A stretch of DNA of 64,000 nt from Desnuesiella massiliensis. Its GTDB lineage: Bacteria; Bacillota; Clostridia; Clostridiales; Clostridiaceae. The translations under genes were made by a program, and so were the position numbers. Positions 52,022 through 60,620 of the stretch are shown here, piece by piece. The DNA lies in contig NZ_LN879454.1 of NCBI RefSeq assembly GCF_001403615.1, forward strand, positions 568,216-632,215, in the 5' to 3' direction. The notes beneath the pieces are model-generated. The model made no database searches, had not been told where the DNA came from, and saw only the letters and a program-made list of their open reading frames with translations. Every line of letters starts with the position of its first letter. Position 1 is the stretch's first letter.

Positions 52022-52615
52022 ATGGTGGGGCATCGTGGCATTTTTAAGGTGACAGAGAACAATAAAACTACAGGTTACTATACCCATTGGGGTGCAGGAA
52101 CAGTTTTCAGCGGTTTCTATCGACTGAAAAATGCCTTTGACATCAAAAAAAATCAGTATCCTGAGAAAAGTATTTCCGAGATTTTCGGGCATTTGAGCTA
52201 TAACGGAGAATATTTAGAAACAGAAGATGTGACAGAACTTGTCTTTGAACCGCTAACCCCGGAGGAAACCGAAAACGAGGACAAGGACTTTGACACACAT
52301 GGAATGCTTGAAATGCGGGTAACTCTTAACCTTGATGAAAACCATGCATTAGTGGAATACAACCGCTTTTATCATCCCAGAATGGGCAGCTTCACCATAC
52401 CCATTGATCATGCCCTCCATAATGTAAACTTAACAATTTCCTATACTGAGGAACGAGGTATAACTGATTTTTTTGAAGCTGCGAAAATCTTTGAAAAAGG
52501 TTCAGGGGTTTATGACCTGTTATTGCAGTCGGCACAGGTAAAAGAGTTGAATCGGGAACTACAAGAGCCTTATAGAAATATGGAAACCGAAGAATTGGAG
52601 GTGGAAGCAGAATGA
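52022..52615 (+). CDS. ICE protein of unknown function
   Basis: A 197-residue soluble protein. The N-terminal half has GYYTHWGAGTVFSGFYRLKNAF, named by its ends, and the C-terminal half a FYHPRMGSFTIPIDHAL stretch and acidic helix. No motif assigned. ATG at 52,022 five bases after AGGAGG; a GTG at 52,025 is also possible. Its stop overlaps the next start. Confidence 0.55.
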   Translation: MVGHRGIFKVTENNKTTGYYTHWGAGTVFSGFYRLKNAFDIKKNQYPEKSISEIFGHLSYNGEYLETEDVTELVFEPLTPEETENEDKDFDTHGMLEMRVTLNLDENHALVEYNRFYHPRMGSFTIPIDHALHNVNLTISYTEERGITDFFEAAKIFEKGSGVYDLLLQSAQVKELNRELQEPYRNMETEELEVEAE

Positions 52616-53301
52616 TCTTTCCCATCATTATGATTGTGATATGCGCTGTCCTTGGAGGGGGCGCATTTCTTTTTATCAAAAATTCAGAGAAAAAGAAAAA
52701 ACAGATACTTCAAGCAGATGAAGAGCAGAAAACAGCCAATGAGTTTGTTAATGTAAAGGACATTAAAGGCAAGTTTCTCTATACAAGAGATGGTCTGATT
52801 CTGTGCTACCTGAAAATCAATCCGATCAGCATTGATTTATTTAGCAAAAGTGAAAAAAGCATAATTATCAAGCAGCTTACTGCCAATATGTCGAGCATAC
52901 AGTATCCCTTTAAATTCATTGCTGTCTCAAGGCCGGTAGATATTTCACCACTTATTTCAGAACTATCAGAGCTGCTTACTACGAGTGACCCGAAACAAAA
53001 AGAGCTTTTAAAGCAGGAAATTCTTGAAATGAGTACCTTTGCTCTGTCCGGTGAAGTGGTGGAACGCCAGTTTTATGTAGTTATTTGGGACAAGTCAGAG
53101 CAGGGAGCTGAAAAAGATTTACTGGTGAAAGCAAAGGATTTTGCAAGCAATTTTACGGACAATGGAATTGGCTGCGATGTTTTAGAACAGCAGGATATTG
53201 TAAGGCTTTGCAATCTTATCAATAATCCTGCATATATGCATCTTGAGGATACCAGTTTCGAGCGCAGCATTCCAATTTTAAGCGGAGGTGTGTTACTGTG
53301 A
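52612..53301 (+). CDS. TraC/VirB4 N-terminal-like protein
   Basis: A 229-residue protein with one N-terminal membrane segment (about 3-22, ending GAFLF), then a domain reading KGKFLYTRDGLILCYLKINP, cut here, and SRPVDISPLISEL, FYVVIWDKSEQGAEKDL. It looks like the N-terminal domain that normally precedes the VirB4/TraC ATPase in one protein. Here it is separate and its stop overlaps the VirB4 start (GTGA). The split is like that of VirD4 but without an insert. Confidence 0.65.
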   Translation: MIFPIIMIVICAVLGGGAFLFIKNSEKKKKQILQADEEQKTANEFVNVKDIKGKFLYTRDGLILCYLKINPISIDLFSKSEKSIIIKQLTANMSSIQYPFKFIAVSRPVDISPLISELSELLTTSDPKQKELLKQEILEMSTFALSGEVVERQFYVVIWDKSEQGAEKDLLVKAKDFASNFTDNGIGCDVLEQQDIVRLCNLINNPAYMHLEDTSFERSIPILSGGVLL

Positions 53302-55136
53302 TTGGAATGAAAAAGCCTAAATCAGACTTTGTTCCAGTAAATGAAGCTCTATTAAATATTATTACACCAATGGGATTAGAAATTAAAAGAAACAGCCTGG
53401 TTGTCGGAGAAAATATAGGCAAGATATACGGAGTTGTTAAATATCCGCAAAAGGTTGATGTAGGTTGGCTTTCTAAGATAACCAATATTCCAAGCACCAT
53501 TGTTTCAATCGGAATTAAACCGATTGACAATGGTGCTTTAATTTCTGCTATTAGTAAGAGCATCATTCAAAACCGTGGAGCTGCAGAAAGCGCAAAAGAC
53601 CCGTTAACTCGCCAGCGAGCGGAAAAAGCAGCTGAGGATGGAGAGCGTATTATGCTTCAAATCGATCAAAACGGTGAAACAGTGGCACTGATGAGCCTTT
53701 CTATCATGCCGCTTGCCCATGATGAGAAAAACTTTGTAAAAGTGAGCCGAAGGGTGGAAAGTGTCATCAATGTTATGAAATGTAAAGTAAGAACACTTGC
53801 TAATTTGCAAAAAGAAGGATTGCAAACCATATCGCCGACCTATCCTACCAACCCGGTAATTGAAAATATCGTACAGCGCATCATTCCCATGAGCACTTTT
53901 GTGGGAGGATTTCCTTTTGCAAGCTCAGGATTTAATGACGGCAATGGCTATTATTTTGCGAAGGATAACAATGGTGGCCTTGTCATCGTGGATACCTGGA
54001 AGCGTGGCAATGACCGTACCAACTCCAATATGGTCGTTATGGGTGTTGCGGGAGTAGGCAAGTCAACGGCTGTAAAACACATTATGCTGTCTGAATATAT
54101 GAAAGGCACAAAGCTTCTAATAATAGACCCTGAATCAGAATATAGAGATTTATGCCTTAATTTAAATGGCGATTGGATTAACGCCGGTGGCGGTATCAAT
54201 GGCAGAATCAATCCATTGCAAATTCGGCCGGCACCGCGCGACAGTGAAGATGAGCCTGAAGAAAAAGGCGGCAAGCTTTATGATGATGCAGATGGTATGA
54301 GTGATATGGCGCTTCATATTAAGAATCTGGAAATATTCTTTCAGTTATATTTACCGAGCCTTAATGATATGCAAAAAGCAATTCTAAAACAGAGTATCAT
54401 CGAGCTGTATCATAAATTCGGAATTGATTGGAATACGGACATCTCTGGCTTTGCCAATGAACAGTTTCCAACTTTCAGCGATCTCTATAGTTTGATTGAA
54501 GAAAAGGTGAAAGCAAATAAAAGCGATCAGGTATATCGTGATTTGCTACTGCTCCTTTATGACATAGCACATGGCAGTGACAGCTTCTTATGGAATGGGC
54601 ACAGCAGCATTAAAACCCATACTCGCTGTATTTGTTTAGATACTCACAGTCTGCAAAATACAAGTGACAACATCAAAAGGACACAATATTTCAATTTGCT
54701 TGGCTGGTGTTGGGAACAAATGAGTAAAGACAGGTCCGAAAGAGTATTGCTGATTTGTGATGAAGCCTATCTGATGATTGACCCGCAGGTTCCACAAAGT
54801 CTTGTATTCTTGCGTAATGTAGAAAAGAGGGCAAGAAAGTACGAAGCAGGATTGATTATTATTTCCCATAGCGTAGTGGACTTCCTTTCGCCTGAAATTA
54901 AGATGTATGGTCAGGCACTGTTGGATATTCCCTGCATCAAACTGATTATGGGCTGTGACGGTCAGAACTTGAAGGAAACAAAAGAGCTTTATAATCTTAC
55001 CGAGGCTGAGGAGGAACTGTTAGAAAGCAAAAGGCGTGGACATGCCTTATTTGTCATAGGCTCAAAGCGGCTTCATGTAAATTTTGAAATACCGGAATAC
55101 AAATTTAACTACATGGGAAAAGCCGGAGGAAGATAG
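53298..55136 (+). CDS. VirB4-type conjugation ATPase
   Basis: A 612-residue ATPase. Walker A GVAGVGKSTAVKHI lies at about residue 250, then LLIIDPESEYRDL, Walker B LLICDEAYLMI (about 490) and a Q/arginine region RKYEAGLIIISHSV. It energises the type IV secretion channel. The usual N-terminal domain is encoded by the previous gene. GTG start in the upstream stop codon. It ends the large transfer operon; a 293-base gap follows. Confidence 0.9.
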   Translation: MIGMKKPKSDFVPVNEALLNIITPMGLEIKRNSLVVGENIGKIYGVVKYPQKVDVGWLSKITNIPSTIVSIGIKPIDNGALISAISKSIIQNRGAAESAKDPLTRQRAEKAAEDGERIMLQIDQNGETVALMSLSIMPLAHDEKNFVKVSRRVESVINVMKCKVRTLANLQKEGLQTISPTYPTNPVIENIVQRIIPMSTFVGGFPFASSGFNDGNGYYFAKDNNGGLVIVDTWKRGNDRTNSNMVVMGVAGVGKSTAVKHIMLSEYMKGTKLLIIDPESEYRDLCLNLNGDWINAGGGINGRINPLQIRPAPRDSEDEPEEKGGKLYDDADGMSDMALHIKNLEIFFQLYLPSLNDMQKAILKQSIIELYHKFGIDWNTDISGFANEQFPTFSDLYSLIEEKVKANKSDQVYRDLLLLLYDIAHGSDSFLWNGHSSIKTHTRCICLDTHSLQNTSDNIKRTQYFNLLGWCWEQMSKDRSERVLLICDEAYLMIDPQVPQSLVFLRNVEKRARKYEAGLIIISHSVVDFLSPEIKMYGQALLDIPCIKLIMGCDGQNLKETKELYNLTEAEEELLESKRRGHALFVIGSKRLHVNFEIPEYKFNYMGKAGGR

Positions 55137-55429
55137 GAAACGGGCGACTATGTCGTTTTCTTAAGCACAGTCTGTACTAATTATGCCATAGACCTTTGAC
55201 AGCTATGTATAGCTAATAATGAGGAATTTGGTTACTGCTTAGTTCGCCATGTTTAAATTTCGTCGCTGATAAATTTTATGTGTATGGTTGGTTTTATCAT
55301 CATGTGTTAAAAAATAAAGTGCAATACTAATTCTTTTGGAGTTAGTTACATCCTGGTGGATACTGTATCTGAACAAATGTGAAACTTATACTATCAGTAT
55401 TACAGTAACTCCATTAGGAGGTGAAAATA
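55137..55429. other. Intergenic region with dyads, upstream of the XRE gene
   Basis: No gene. Two dyads lie here: ACTAA/TTAGT around 55,326-55,346, and GGAGTTA-GTTAC (55,338-55,349) with GTAACTCC (55,405-55,412). They are good candidates for operators of the XRE regulator. No clear promoter pair was found. Confidence 0.35.
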
Positions 55430-55756
55430 TTGAATCTAAAACAGATAGGAAAAAGGATTCAAAAGCACAGAGAGGCACTGGGTATGAAACAAGAGGAGCT
55501 TGCGGAATATGTTAATTTAAGTCCGAATTATATGAGTGCCATTGAGCGTGGGGCAAAAATTCCAAGACTTGAAACGTTTATTCGTATAGCAAACGCATTA
55601 AATGTCCCCTCTGATTTATTGCTGATAGATGTATTAAAAGCTGGGAATGTGATAAAATCCTCTGAACTCTCTGAAAAAATTAGTAAATTGCCCTCTGATG
55701 AACAACAGAGAATCTTTCATGTAATCGAAGTAATGATTAAAGATGCTGAAAAATGA
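55430..55756 (+). CDS. XRE-family regulator (ICE)
   Basis: A 108-residue DNA-binding protein. Residues 5-60 form an XRE helix-turn-helix (RIQKHREALGMKQEELAEYV, SPNYMSAIERG), and a C-terminal helix (LPSDEQQRIFHVIEVMI) probably mediates dimerisation. TTG start eight bases after TAGGAGG. It is monocistronic with its own terminator and likely controls transfer genes. Confidence 0.88.
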   Translation: MNLKQIGKRIQKHREALGMKQEELAEYVNLSPNYMSAIERGAKIPRLETFIRIANALNVPSDLLLIDVLKAGNVIKSSELSEKISKLPSDEQQRIFHVIEVMIKDAEK

Positions 55757-55775
55757 TATAACAAATTATAAATAA

Positions 55776-55806
55776 AAAATCTGCAAAATATATGCAGATT
55801 TTTTAT
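55776..55806 (+). terminator. Rho-independent terminator after the XRE gene
   Basis: A perfect 10-bp stem (55776-55785 with 55793-55802) and TTTTTTATTT. Confidence 0.8.
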
Positions 55807-55910
55807 TTATAACCATATTTCGACAGACAATTACAAAGCCCTTATGATATACTGTGTCTATAAGGATTAGTAATAACCTTATAGAATTTTAGTAAGGGGG
55901 CGATTTATCA

Positions 55911-56177
55911 ATGATAGCAAAACTTAAGTTGAATTATCTTGCTTTTTTAATTAATTTGCATTGGGTTTTTATCAGAATAGGTCGAAAAAAGATCGACCGC
56001 TTACTAAATGATGGGGAAGGTCTTTCATCAAGAAAACTATTCAAAGCAGATAAACCGCTTAATTATCATTGTACTCGTGTCTTAATATTGGAAGAAAAGT
56101 ATAAATATTTGGCAAGGGAGAGTGAACTTAAATATAGAAACAAACGCATTGAGGAGTTTAAATTAAAGTGGTGGTAA
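55911..56177 (+). CDS. Small basic ICE protein (unknown function)
   Basis: An 88-residue basic protein with an aromatic N-terminal stretch (LNYLAFLINLHWVFIRIGRKK) that may contact the membrane, followed by YHCTRVLILEEKYKYL. I recognise no family. ATG after TAAGGGGG. It is followed by about 160 bases without a gene. Confidence 0.5.
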   Translation: MIAKLKLNYLAFLINLHWVFIRIGRKKIDRLLNDGEGLSSRKLFKADKPLNYHCTRVLILEEKYKYLARESELKYRNKRIEEFKLKWW

Positions 56178-56287
56178 AAAGTTAGATGAAATTAGCTGAC
56201 TTGTTGCTGCAAAAGGAAATAGATTAAAAATATTGAATGGATGTTACTATAAAATAGATTCCTTACTAAAAAAGAATATTTGATGAT

Positions 56288-56321
56288 AACCGGATGTAAT
56301 TGCACATTCGGTTATTGTGTT
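56288..56321 (+). terminator. Terminator-like hairpin before the C39 peptidase gene
   Basis: AACCGGATGT (56288-56297) pairs with ACATTCGGTT (56304-56313) over 10 bp with one G-T wobble, then ATTGTGTTTT. It resembles the hairpin at 32,489. Confidence 0.5.
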
Positions 56322-56338
56322 TTATGGAGGTGGAATTA

Positions 56339-57187
56339 TTGGCAATTGATCCGTTAACGTCAAAGCTGCTTACACATTTAGCGATAAAAGCAGCTGCTGA
56401 TGCAGAAGCGAGGAAAAGAATGCTGATACTTATCCTTACACCGTTGATCGCCGTATTGCTCATTATTACAATGTTTTTTTATATCCTTACACATCCTTTA
56501 GAGTTTTTGGGACAATTCATTAACGGTGAAGATTTGACAGCAGTTGAGCAGCTTCAAAATGACTTTGGCATGTATCAAAGCATTTTGCAAACTGACCCCG
56601 ATTATATAGACAATTACGGTAAAAGTTATGAGGGGGTTACAATTTACAATGAGGGAGAAACGCCTGTCGTTTATTATAATCAGCTTGACAGCAGATGGGC
56701 AGATAAACCCTATGGTACAGATACTATAGGTGGATATGCTTGTGGTCCTACTTCTATGGCTATGGTGGTATCAAGCCTTACCAATACCTCGATAGACCCG
56801 GTGCAAATGTCAAAATGGTCATATGACAATGGGTATTGGTGTAAAGGCAGCGGTTCTTACCATGCTTTAATCCCTGGAGCTGCAAAAGCTTTCGGGTTGA
56901 ATGTGGAAGGCTGTTCGGCAACTGAATCACAACGTATTGTAGATGCTCTTTCGTCAGGTAAACTGGTGGTTGCTATTATGACGAAAGGGCATTTTACGTC
57001 AAGTGGACATTTTATCGTGCTCCGTGGAGTAACAGAAGAAGGAAAGATATTGGTAGCTGATCCGGCAAGTAATAAAAGGAGTAAACAAGAATGGGACTTT
57101 TCTATTATTATAAATGAAGCCAGCAAGAGTGCAGGAGCAGGAGGTCCGTTTTGGATTATCAGCAGGAATGCAGGAGGTGGAGTATGA
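56339..57187 (+). CDS. Membrane-anchored C39-type cysteine peptidase
   Basis: A 282-residue protein: a membrane segment (about 33-55), a linker, then a C39 peptidase-like domain with the catalytic cysteine in GYACGPTSMAMV (about residue 136), a histidine in SGHFIVLRG (about 226) and an aspartate in VADPAS. C39 domains cleave Gly-Gly leaders or, in ICEs, other peptides; a wall-lysis role is possible by analogy with other ICE hydrolases. The TTG start follows GGAGG by eight bases. Its stop overlaps the next start. Confidence 0.75.
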   Translation: MAIDPLTSKLLTHLAIKAAADAEARKRMLILILTPLIAVLLIITMFFYILTHPLEFLGQFINGEDLTAVEQLQNDFGMYQSILQTDPDYIDNYGKSYEGVTIYNEGETPVVYYNQLDSRWADKPYGTDTIGGYACGPTSMAMVVSSLTNTSIDPVQMSKWSYDNGYWCKGSGSYHALIPGAAKAFGLNVEGCSATESQRIVDALSSGKLVVAIMTKGHFTSSGHFIVLRGVTEEGKILVADPASNKRSKQEWDFSIIINEASKSAGAGGPFWIISRNAGGGV

Positions 57188-57348
57188 ATAGGAAAAAAAT
57201 GATTGAACTGATTGTTTACATATTGATTGTCATTGCAGGTATTGTTTTGTTAATGACAAATCAATTGAAAGACAAAGAAAAGATACACGATTTACATTTT
57301 GGAGGTGTGAAAAATGCTGTTATATCTGTCCAGCAGTGGGAAAAGTGA
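57184..57348 (+). CDS. Small single-span membrane protein
   Basis: A 54-residue protein with one transmembrane helix (about 8-25, IELIVYILIVIAGIVLLM) and a charged tail. The ATG lies in the stop of the peptidase gene with GGAGGTGG upstream, and its end overlaps the next gene by 35 bases. It is likely a partner of one of these. The function is unknown. Confidence 0.5.
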   Translation: MNRKKMIELIVYILIVIAGIVLLMTNQLKDKEKIHDLHFGGVKNAVISVQQWEK

Positions 57349-58378
57349 TCTTGCAGATTTCTTGGAAGAAGAAAGTGAACAGGCACAAAGCAATAAAACG
57401 GAAGTGGTTATAAAAAAGCTTGTGGGCAGATTTACTTTAAAACAGTTTGTAGTTAGAGATATGAGGAATTATCAGAGCTGCAAGCATTTCATTGTGGATA
57501 TCGGGTGTATTGAAGATAGTCTTGATGATTTTATCGTCGCCTTGCAATCTTTTCAGATGATGTTTAATGCTCGAATTATTGTAGTTTTATCCGGTTGTGA
57601 TAATGAAAAGGTATATATTGATAAATTACTCGATATAGGAGTTACTGATATAGTTTCTGCAAGCATTGTGGAGGATTTAGAGAGCGAGATTAGAGAATGC
57701 TTGTCCGAAGGCGGTATGCAGAGATATAAGCAGATTGAGGAAGTGACTAAAAAAGAACTAAAAATTGTACAATCTGGAATTAAGGAATCTGTGGAAATCG
57801 AAATACCAAGATATAAGTGGAGTGCAAAGAATATAAAGGTTGCTGTTGCCGGAGTCGACCGTAGAAGCGGTGTTACGGTAACGGCATTTAATTTTGCAAA
57901 CTGGTTGATTGCAAGGGGGGCTACCGCATGTTTCATTGAAATGAACATGCACCGTCATTTGCATTATCTGATTGAAAGATATACTTATGAGAAGATCGGA
58001 GAACATTATCCTGTTGGCGATGTAGACTGCTTTTTAACCAATGAAATTGATAAGGACTACAATTTTATTATTTATGACTGTGGAGCAATTAAGGAATTAA
58101 CCAATGCATTCAAAGAAGCAGATATCAGGTTGATCTGTGGGAGCCTTTTGCCTTATGAAGAAGCCAATTACTCAAAGTTGCTGCATTTATGCAAGAATTT
58201 ATCAACCTTTAAGATGGCTTTGAGTGTACCTTTGGAATTTCAAAGCGACTGTAAGGCTACATTTGGAGAAGATCTGATGATTGCTGACGCTTCTCATGAC
58301 TTATTTAATGACAATATCAACGGACATATATATCATCCAATTGTAAAGGAATATATCATACCGGAAAGAAAGCTGTAA
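57314..58378 (+). CDS. Second TadZ/CpaE-like protein
   Basis: A 354-residue protein. The N-terminal 125 residues resemble a receiver-like domain (KHFIVDIGCIED, NARIIVVLSGCDNE), typical of CpaE/TadZ. The P-loop part is degenerate: VAVAGVDRRSGVTVTAFNFANWL lacks the usual GKT, described here by its ends. NFIIYDCGAI is the Walker B. It may have lost ATPase activity. ATG after GGAGGTG. It lies far from the first TadZ-like gene at 42,975. Confidence 0.7.
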   Translation: MLLYLSSSGKSDLADFLEEESEQAQSNKTEVVIKKLVGRFTLKQFVVRDMRNYQSCKHFIVDIGCIEDSLDDFIVALQSFQMMFNARIIVVLSGCDNEKVYIDKLLDIGVTDIVSASIVEDLESEIRECLSEGGMQRYKQIEEVTKKELKIVQSGIKESVEIEIPRYKWSAKNIKVAVAGVDRRSGVTVTAFNFANWLIARGATACFIEMNMHRHLHYLIERYTYEKIGEHYPVGDVDCFLTNEIDKDYNFIIYDCGAIKELTNAFKEADIRLICGSLLPYEEANYSKLLHLCKNLSTFKMALSVPLEFQSDCKATFGEDLMIADASHDLFNDNINGHIYHPIVKEYIIPERKL

Positions 58379-58417
58379 AAAAAGGCTTCCCGGTAGCATT
58401 TGAAACAGGAGGGTATC

Positions 58418-58933
58418 ATGGCAAAAATCGAATATATGACTAATGCATTTCAATCAGATTTGAAACCGAGGGCAAGGCTTGTATTAAACTGTCTTGCCCT
58501 TCATTGCAATAAGGAAAGCCAATGCTTTCCGTCCATTAAAACTATTGCGAGAGAGTGCGGATATAGTGTTAATACGGTAAAAAGAGCTTTGGATGACCTG
58601 GTGACAGCAGGTTTTATTACTAAAGAAGCTCGTTTTGATACGGAACGTAAACATGGAGGGCAGACTTCAAATCTCTATACGCTAAATATTGTCGAACCAA
58701 AGAAAGAAGAATCTAAGTCATCCAAAGAAGATAAGAAGCAGTCAATACAGGTAAATGAGAATAGTAGTGTAAAAAAAGAGCAGGGAGCAAAGGGAGAAGT
58801 ATGTGACAATCGTGAGCTGGGGGTAGCCCATTCTGTTCAGGATAAGTCAAGTGTAGAAATTAGTCCTGATATGGCATATCCGACTTATAACTTTTCGTGG
58901 GCTGGGGGGCAGGCCAAAGGCGCATCCCCTTGA
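58418..58933 (+). CDS. Winged-helix replication/regulatory protein
   Basis: A 171-residue protein. Residues about 15-80 form a helix-turn-helix_36-type winged helix (ARLVLNCLALHCNKESQCF, SVNTVKRALDDLVTAGFI) as found in replication initiator-like proteins of ICEs. The C-terminal half is a charged low-complexity tail. ATG after AGGAGGG. It is the last gene of the transfer segment. Confidence 0.75.
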   Translation: MAKIEYMTNAFQSDLKPRARLVLNCLALHCNKESQCFPSIKTIARECGYSVNTVKRALDDLVTAGFITKEARFDTERKHGGQTSNLYTLNIVEPKKEESKSSKEDKKQSIQVNENSSVKKEQGAKGEVCDNRELGVAHSVQDKSSVEISPDMAYPTYNFSWAGGQAKGASP

Positions 58934-59014
58934 AATTTACAGGTGAACTATTATCTACTGGTGAAAAAAGAAGTAATATAGATTAAATAAAATACTAAAT
59001 AGAGCGTATTCGCT

Positions 59015-59030
59015 TTACAATGAGTTGTAA
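59015..59030. promoter_or_regulatory. Candidate operator dyad upstream of the small XRE regulator
   Basis: TTACAA (59015-59020) and TTGTAA (59025-59030) form a perfect 6-bp dyad with a four-base centre, about 55 bases before the regulator start. A small AGCG/CGCT stem lies just upstream. Controller proteins of restriction-modification systems bind such sites. Confidence 0.35.
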
Positions 59031-59085
59031 TTATGATATTCTTTTATTTGTGAAAGTGTATCCTAAAGTTGGTGAGGTGTATGGC

Positions 59086-59295
59086 ATGGCAATTAGGAGC
59101 AAACTGTCCATTTTGATGGGCACTAAAAGGTATAACATACAAGATGTGTATGAAAAAACGGGACTTGCTCGAAGCACAATTGCCAATTTGTATCACGACA
59201 GGACTCAACGGATAGATTACGATACGCTAGATAAGCTATGCAAGCTTTTCGAGTGTAGTGTTGGTGATATTATTGAGTTTTATGAAGAAATATGA
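59086..59295 (+). CDS. Small XRE-type regulator of the modification locus
   Basis: A 69-residue protein, nearly all helix-turn-helix (HTH_26 type: SILMGTKRYNIQDVYEKTG, then ARSTIANLYHDRT). The first gene of the modification block and 60 bases before the methyltransferase, it is placed like a controller protein that delays or tunes toxic activities. ATG at 59,086 has GAGGTG six bases upstream; longer in-frame starts lack a site. Confidence 0.75.
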   Translation: MAIRSKLSILMGTKRYNIQDVYEKTGLARSTIANLYHDRTQRIDYDTLDKLCKLFECSVGDIIEFYEEI

Positions 59296-59355
59296 AGATA
59301 GACTTAATAATAAAAACATGGTCCTGCTTTAGGACATAGAAATTGGGATGGTGTT

Positions 59356-60606
59356 ATGAACAATAGAAATTTTACTTTTATAGATTTATTCGCTGGTGCC
59401 GGTGGCCTTTCTGAGGGCTTTGTTGCTGATGGAGGGTTTATTCCGGTTGCTCACGTTGAAATGAACCCATATGCTGCAATGACCTTAAAAACAAGGACTT
59501 GTTATTATTACTTGAAGGAAAATAACAGATTGGATGAATACAGAAGTTATCAACGAGGCGAAATCACTCGTGATGAGCTTTTTGCAAGAATGCCAAATGG
59601 AATGCTTGATACTGTAATTAATAAAGAAATATCTGATACGACAACAAATGAAATTTTTGGTTCAATAGATGAGATACTTGAAAACGCGAATATTCAAAAT
59701 GTGGATATAATTATTGGGGGTCCACCCTGCCAGGCATATTCCTTGATAGGAAGAGCAAAAGATCCAGATAACATGAGAAATGATCCTAGAAATTTTCTTT
59801 ATAGGCAGTATGTTAGATTTCTAAATCGGTACAGGCCACGCATGTTTATATTTGAGAATGTACCAGGCATTTTAACTGCAAATAATGGTGAAACATTCCA
59901 AAGTATCATTAGAGAATTCAATGATGCAGGGTATACTGTTGATCACAGAATACTTGATGCGGCTGATTTTGGGGTGCTGCAACATAGAAAAAGAGTGATA
60001 ATAATTGGTTGGCAAGCTGATTTGCAGATTGTGTATCCTGAATTTGAGATTACTGAGGTTCAGGCAACGGTTAATGATATTTTGCAAGATTTGATTAGAC
60101 TTGAAATAGCAACTGAGAACAATGTTTATGTTTCTGAGCCAACTAATTATTTGAGGGCGAGCGGAATTAGAGCTGATGATGATATTTTGACACATCATGT
60201 ATGCCGTTTCCATAATCCAAGAGACATTGAGATTTATAGACGAGTGATTACTGCTTGGAATGAAAATCATAGAAGACTAAGATATACTGATTTGCCAGAA
60301 GAGCTGTGTACGCACAAAAATAGAAATGCATTTTTAGATAGATATAAGGTGGTTGCTGGGGATATTCAGTGTTCTCATACGATGGTTGCACATATCTCAA
60401 AAGATGGACATTATTTTATTCATCCAGATGTTACACAATGCCGATCTTTATCCGTTAGAGAAGCTGCAAGAATACAATCATTCCCAGATAACTATTTTTT
60501 TGAGGGTCCTAGAGCAGCTAAGTTTGTTCAAATAGGTAACGCAGTACCCCCATTGATGGCTAAGGGGTTAGCACGAGGGATTAGGGATATCTTAGAAAAT
60601 ATTTAA
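59356..60606 (+). CDS. C5-cytosine DNA methyltransferase
   Basis: A 416-residue methyltransferase. Motif I FIDLFAGAGGLSEGF, motif IV GGPPCQAYSLIG with the catalytic cysteine (about residue 124), motif VI FENVPGIL, motif VIII HRKRVIIIGW, motif IX LSVREAARIQSFP and motif X QIGNAVPPLMAKGLA are all intact. The target-recognition region (about 235-335) differs from the dcm at 39,683. It starts the operon that includes the helicase 14 bases downstream, so it belongs to that system. Confidence 0.92.
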   Translation: MNNRNFTFIDLFAGAGGLSEGFVADGGFIPVAHVEMNPYAAMTLKTRTCYYYLKENNRLDEYRSYQRGEITRDELFARMPNGMLDTVINKEISDTTTNEIFGSIDEILENANIQNVDIIIGGPPCQAYSLIGRAKDPDNMRNDPRNFLYRQYVRFLNRYRPRMFIFENVPGILTANNGETFQSIIREFNDAGYTVDHRILDAADFGVLQHRKRVIIIGWQADLQIVYPEFEITEVQATVNDILQDLIRLEIATENNVYVSEPTNYLRASGIRADDDILTHHVCRFHNPRDIEIYRRVITAWNENHRRLRYTDLPEELCTHKNRNAFLDRYKVVAGDIQCSHTMVAHISKDGHYFIHPDVTQCRSLSVREAARIQSFPDNYFFEGPRAAKFVQIGNAVPPLMAKGLARGIRDILENI

Positions 60607-60620
60607 AGAGGGAGATAAAA

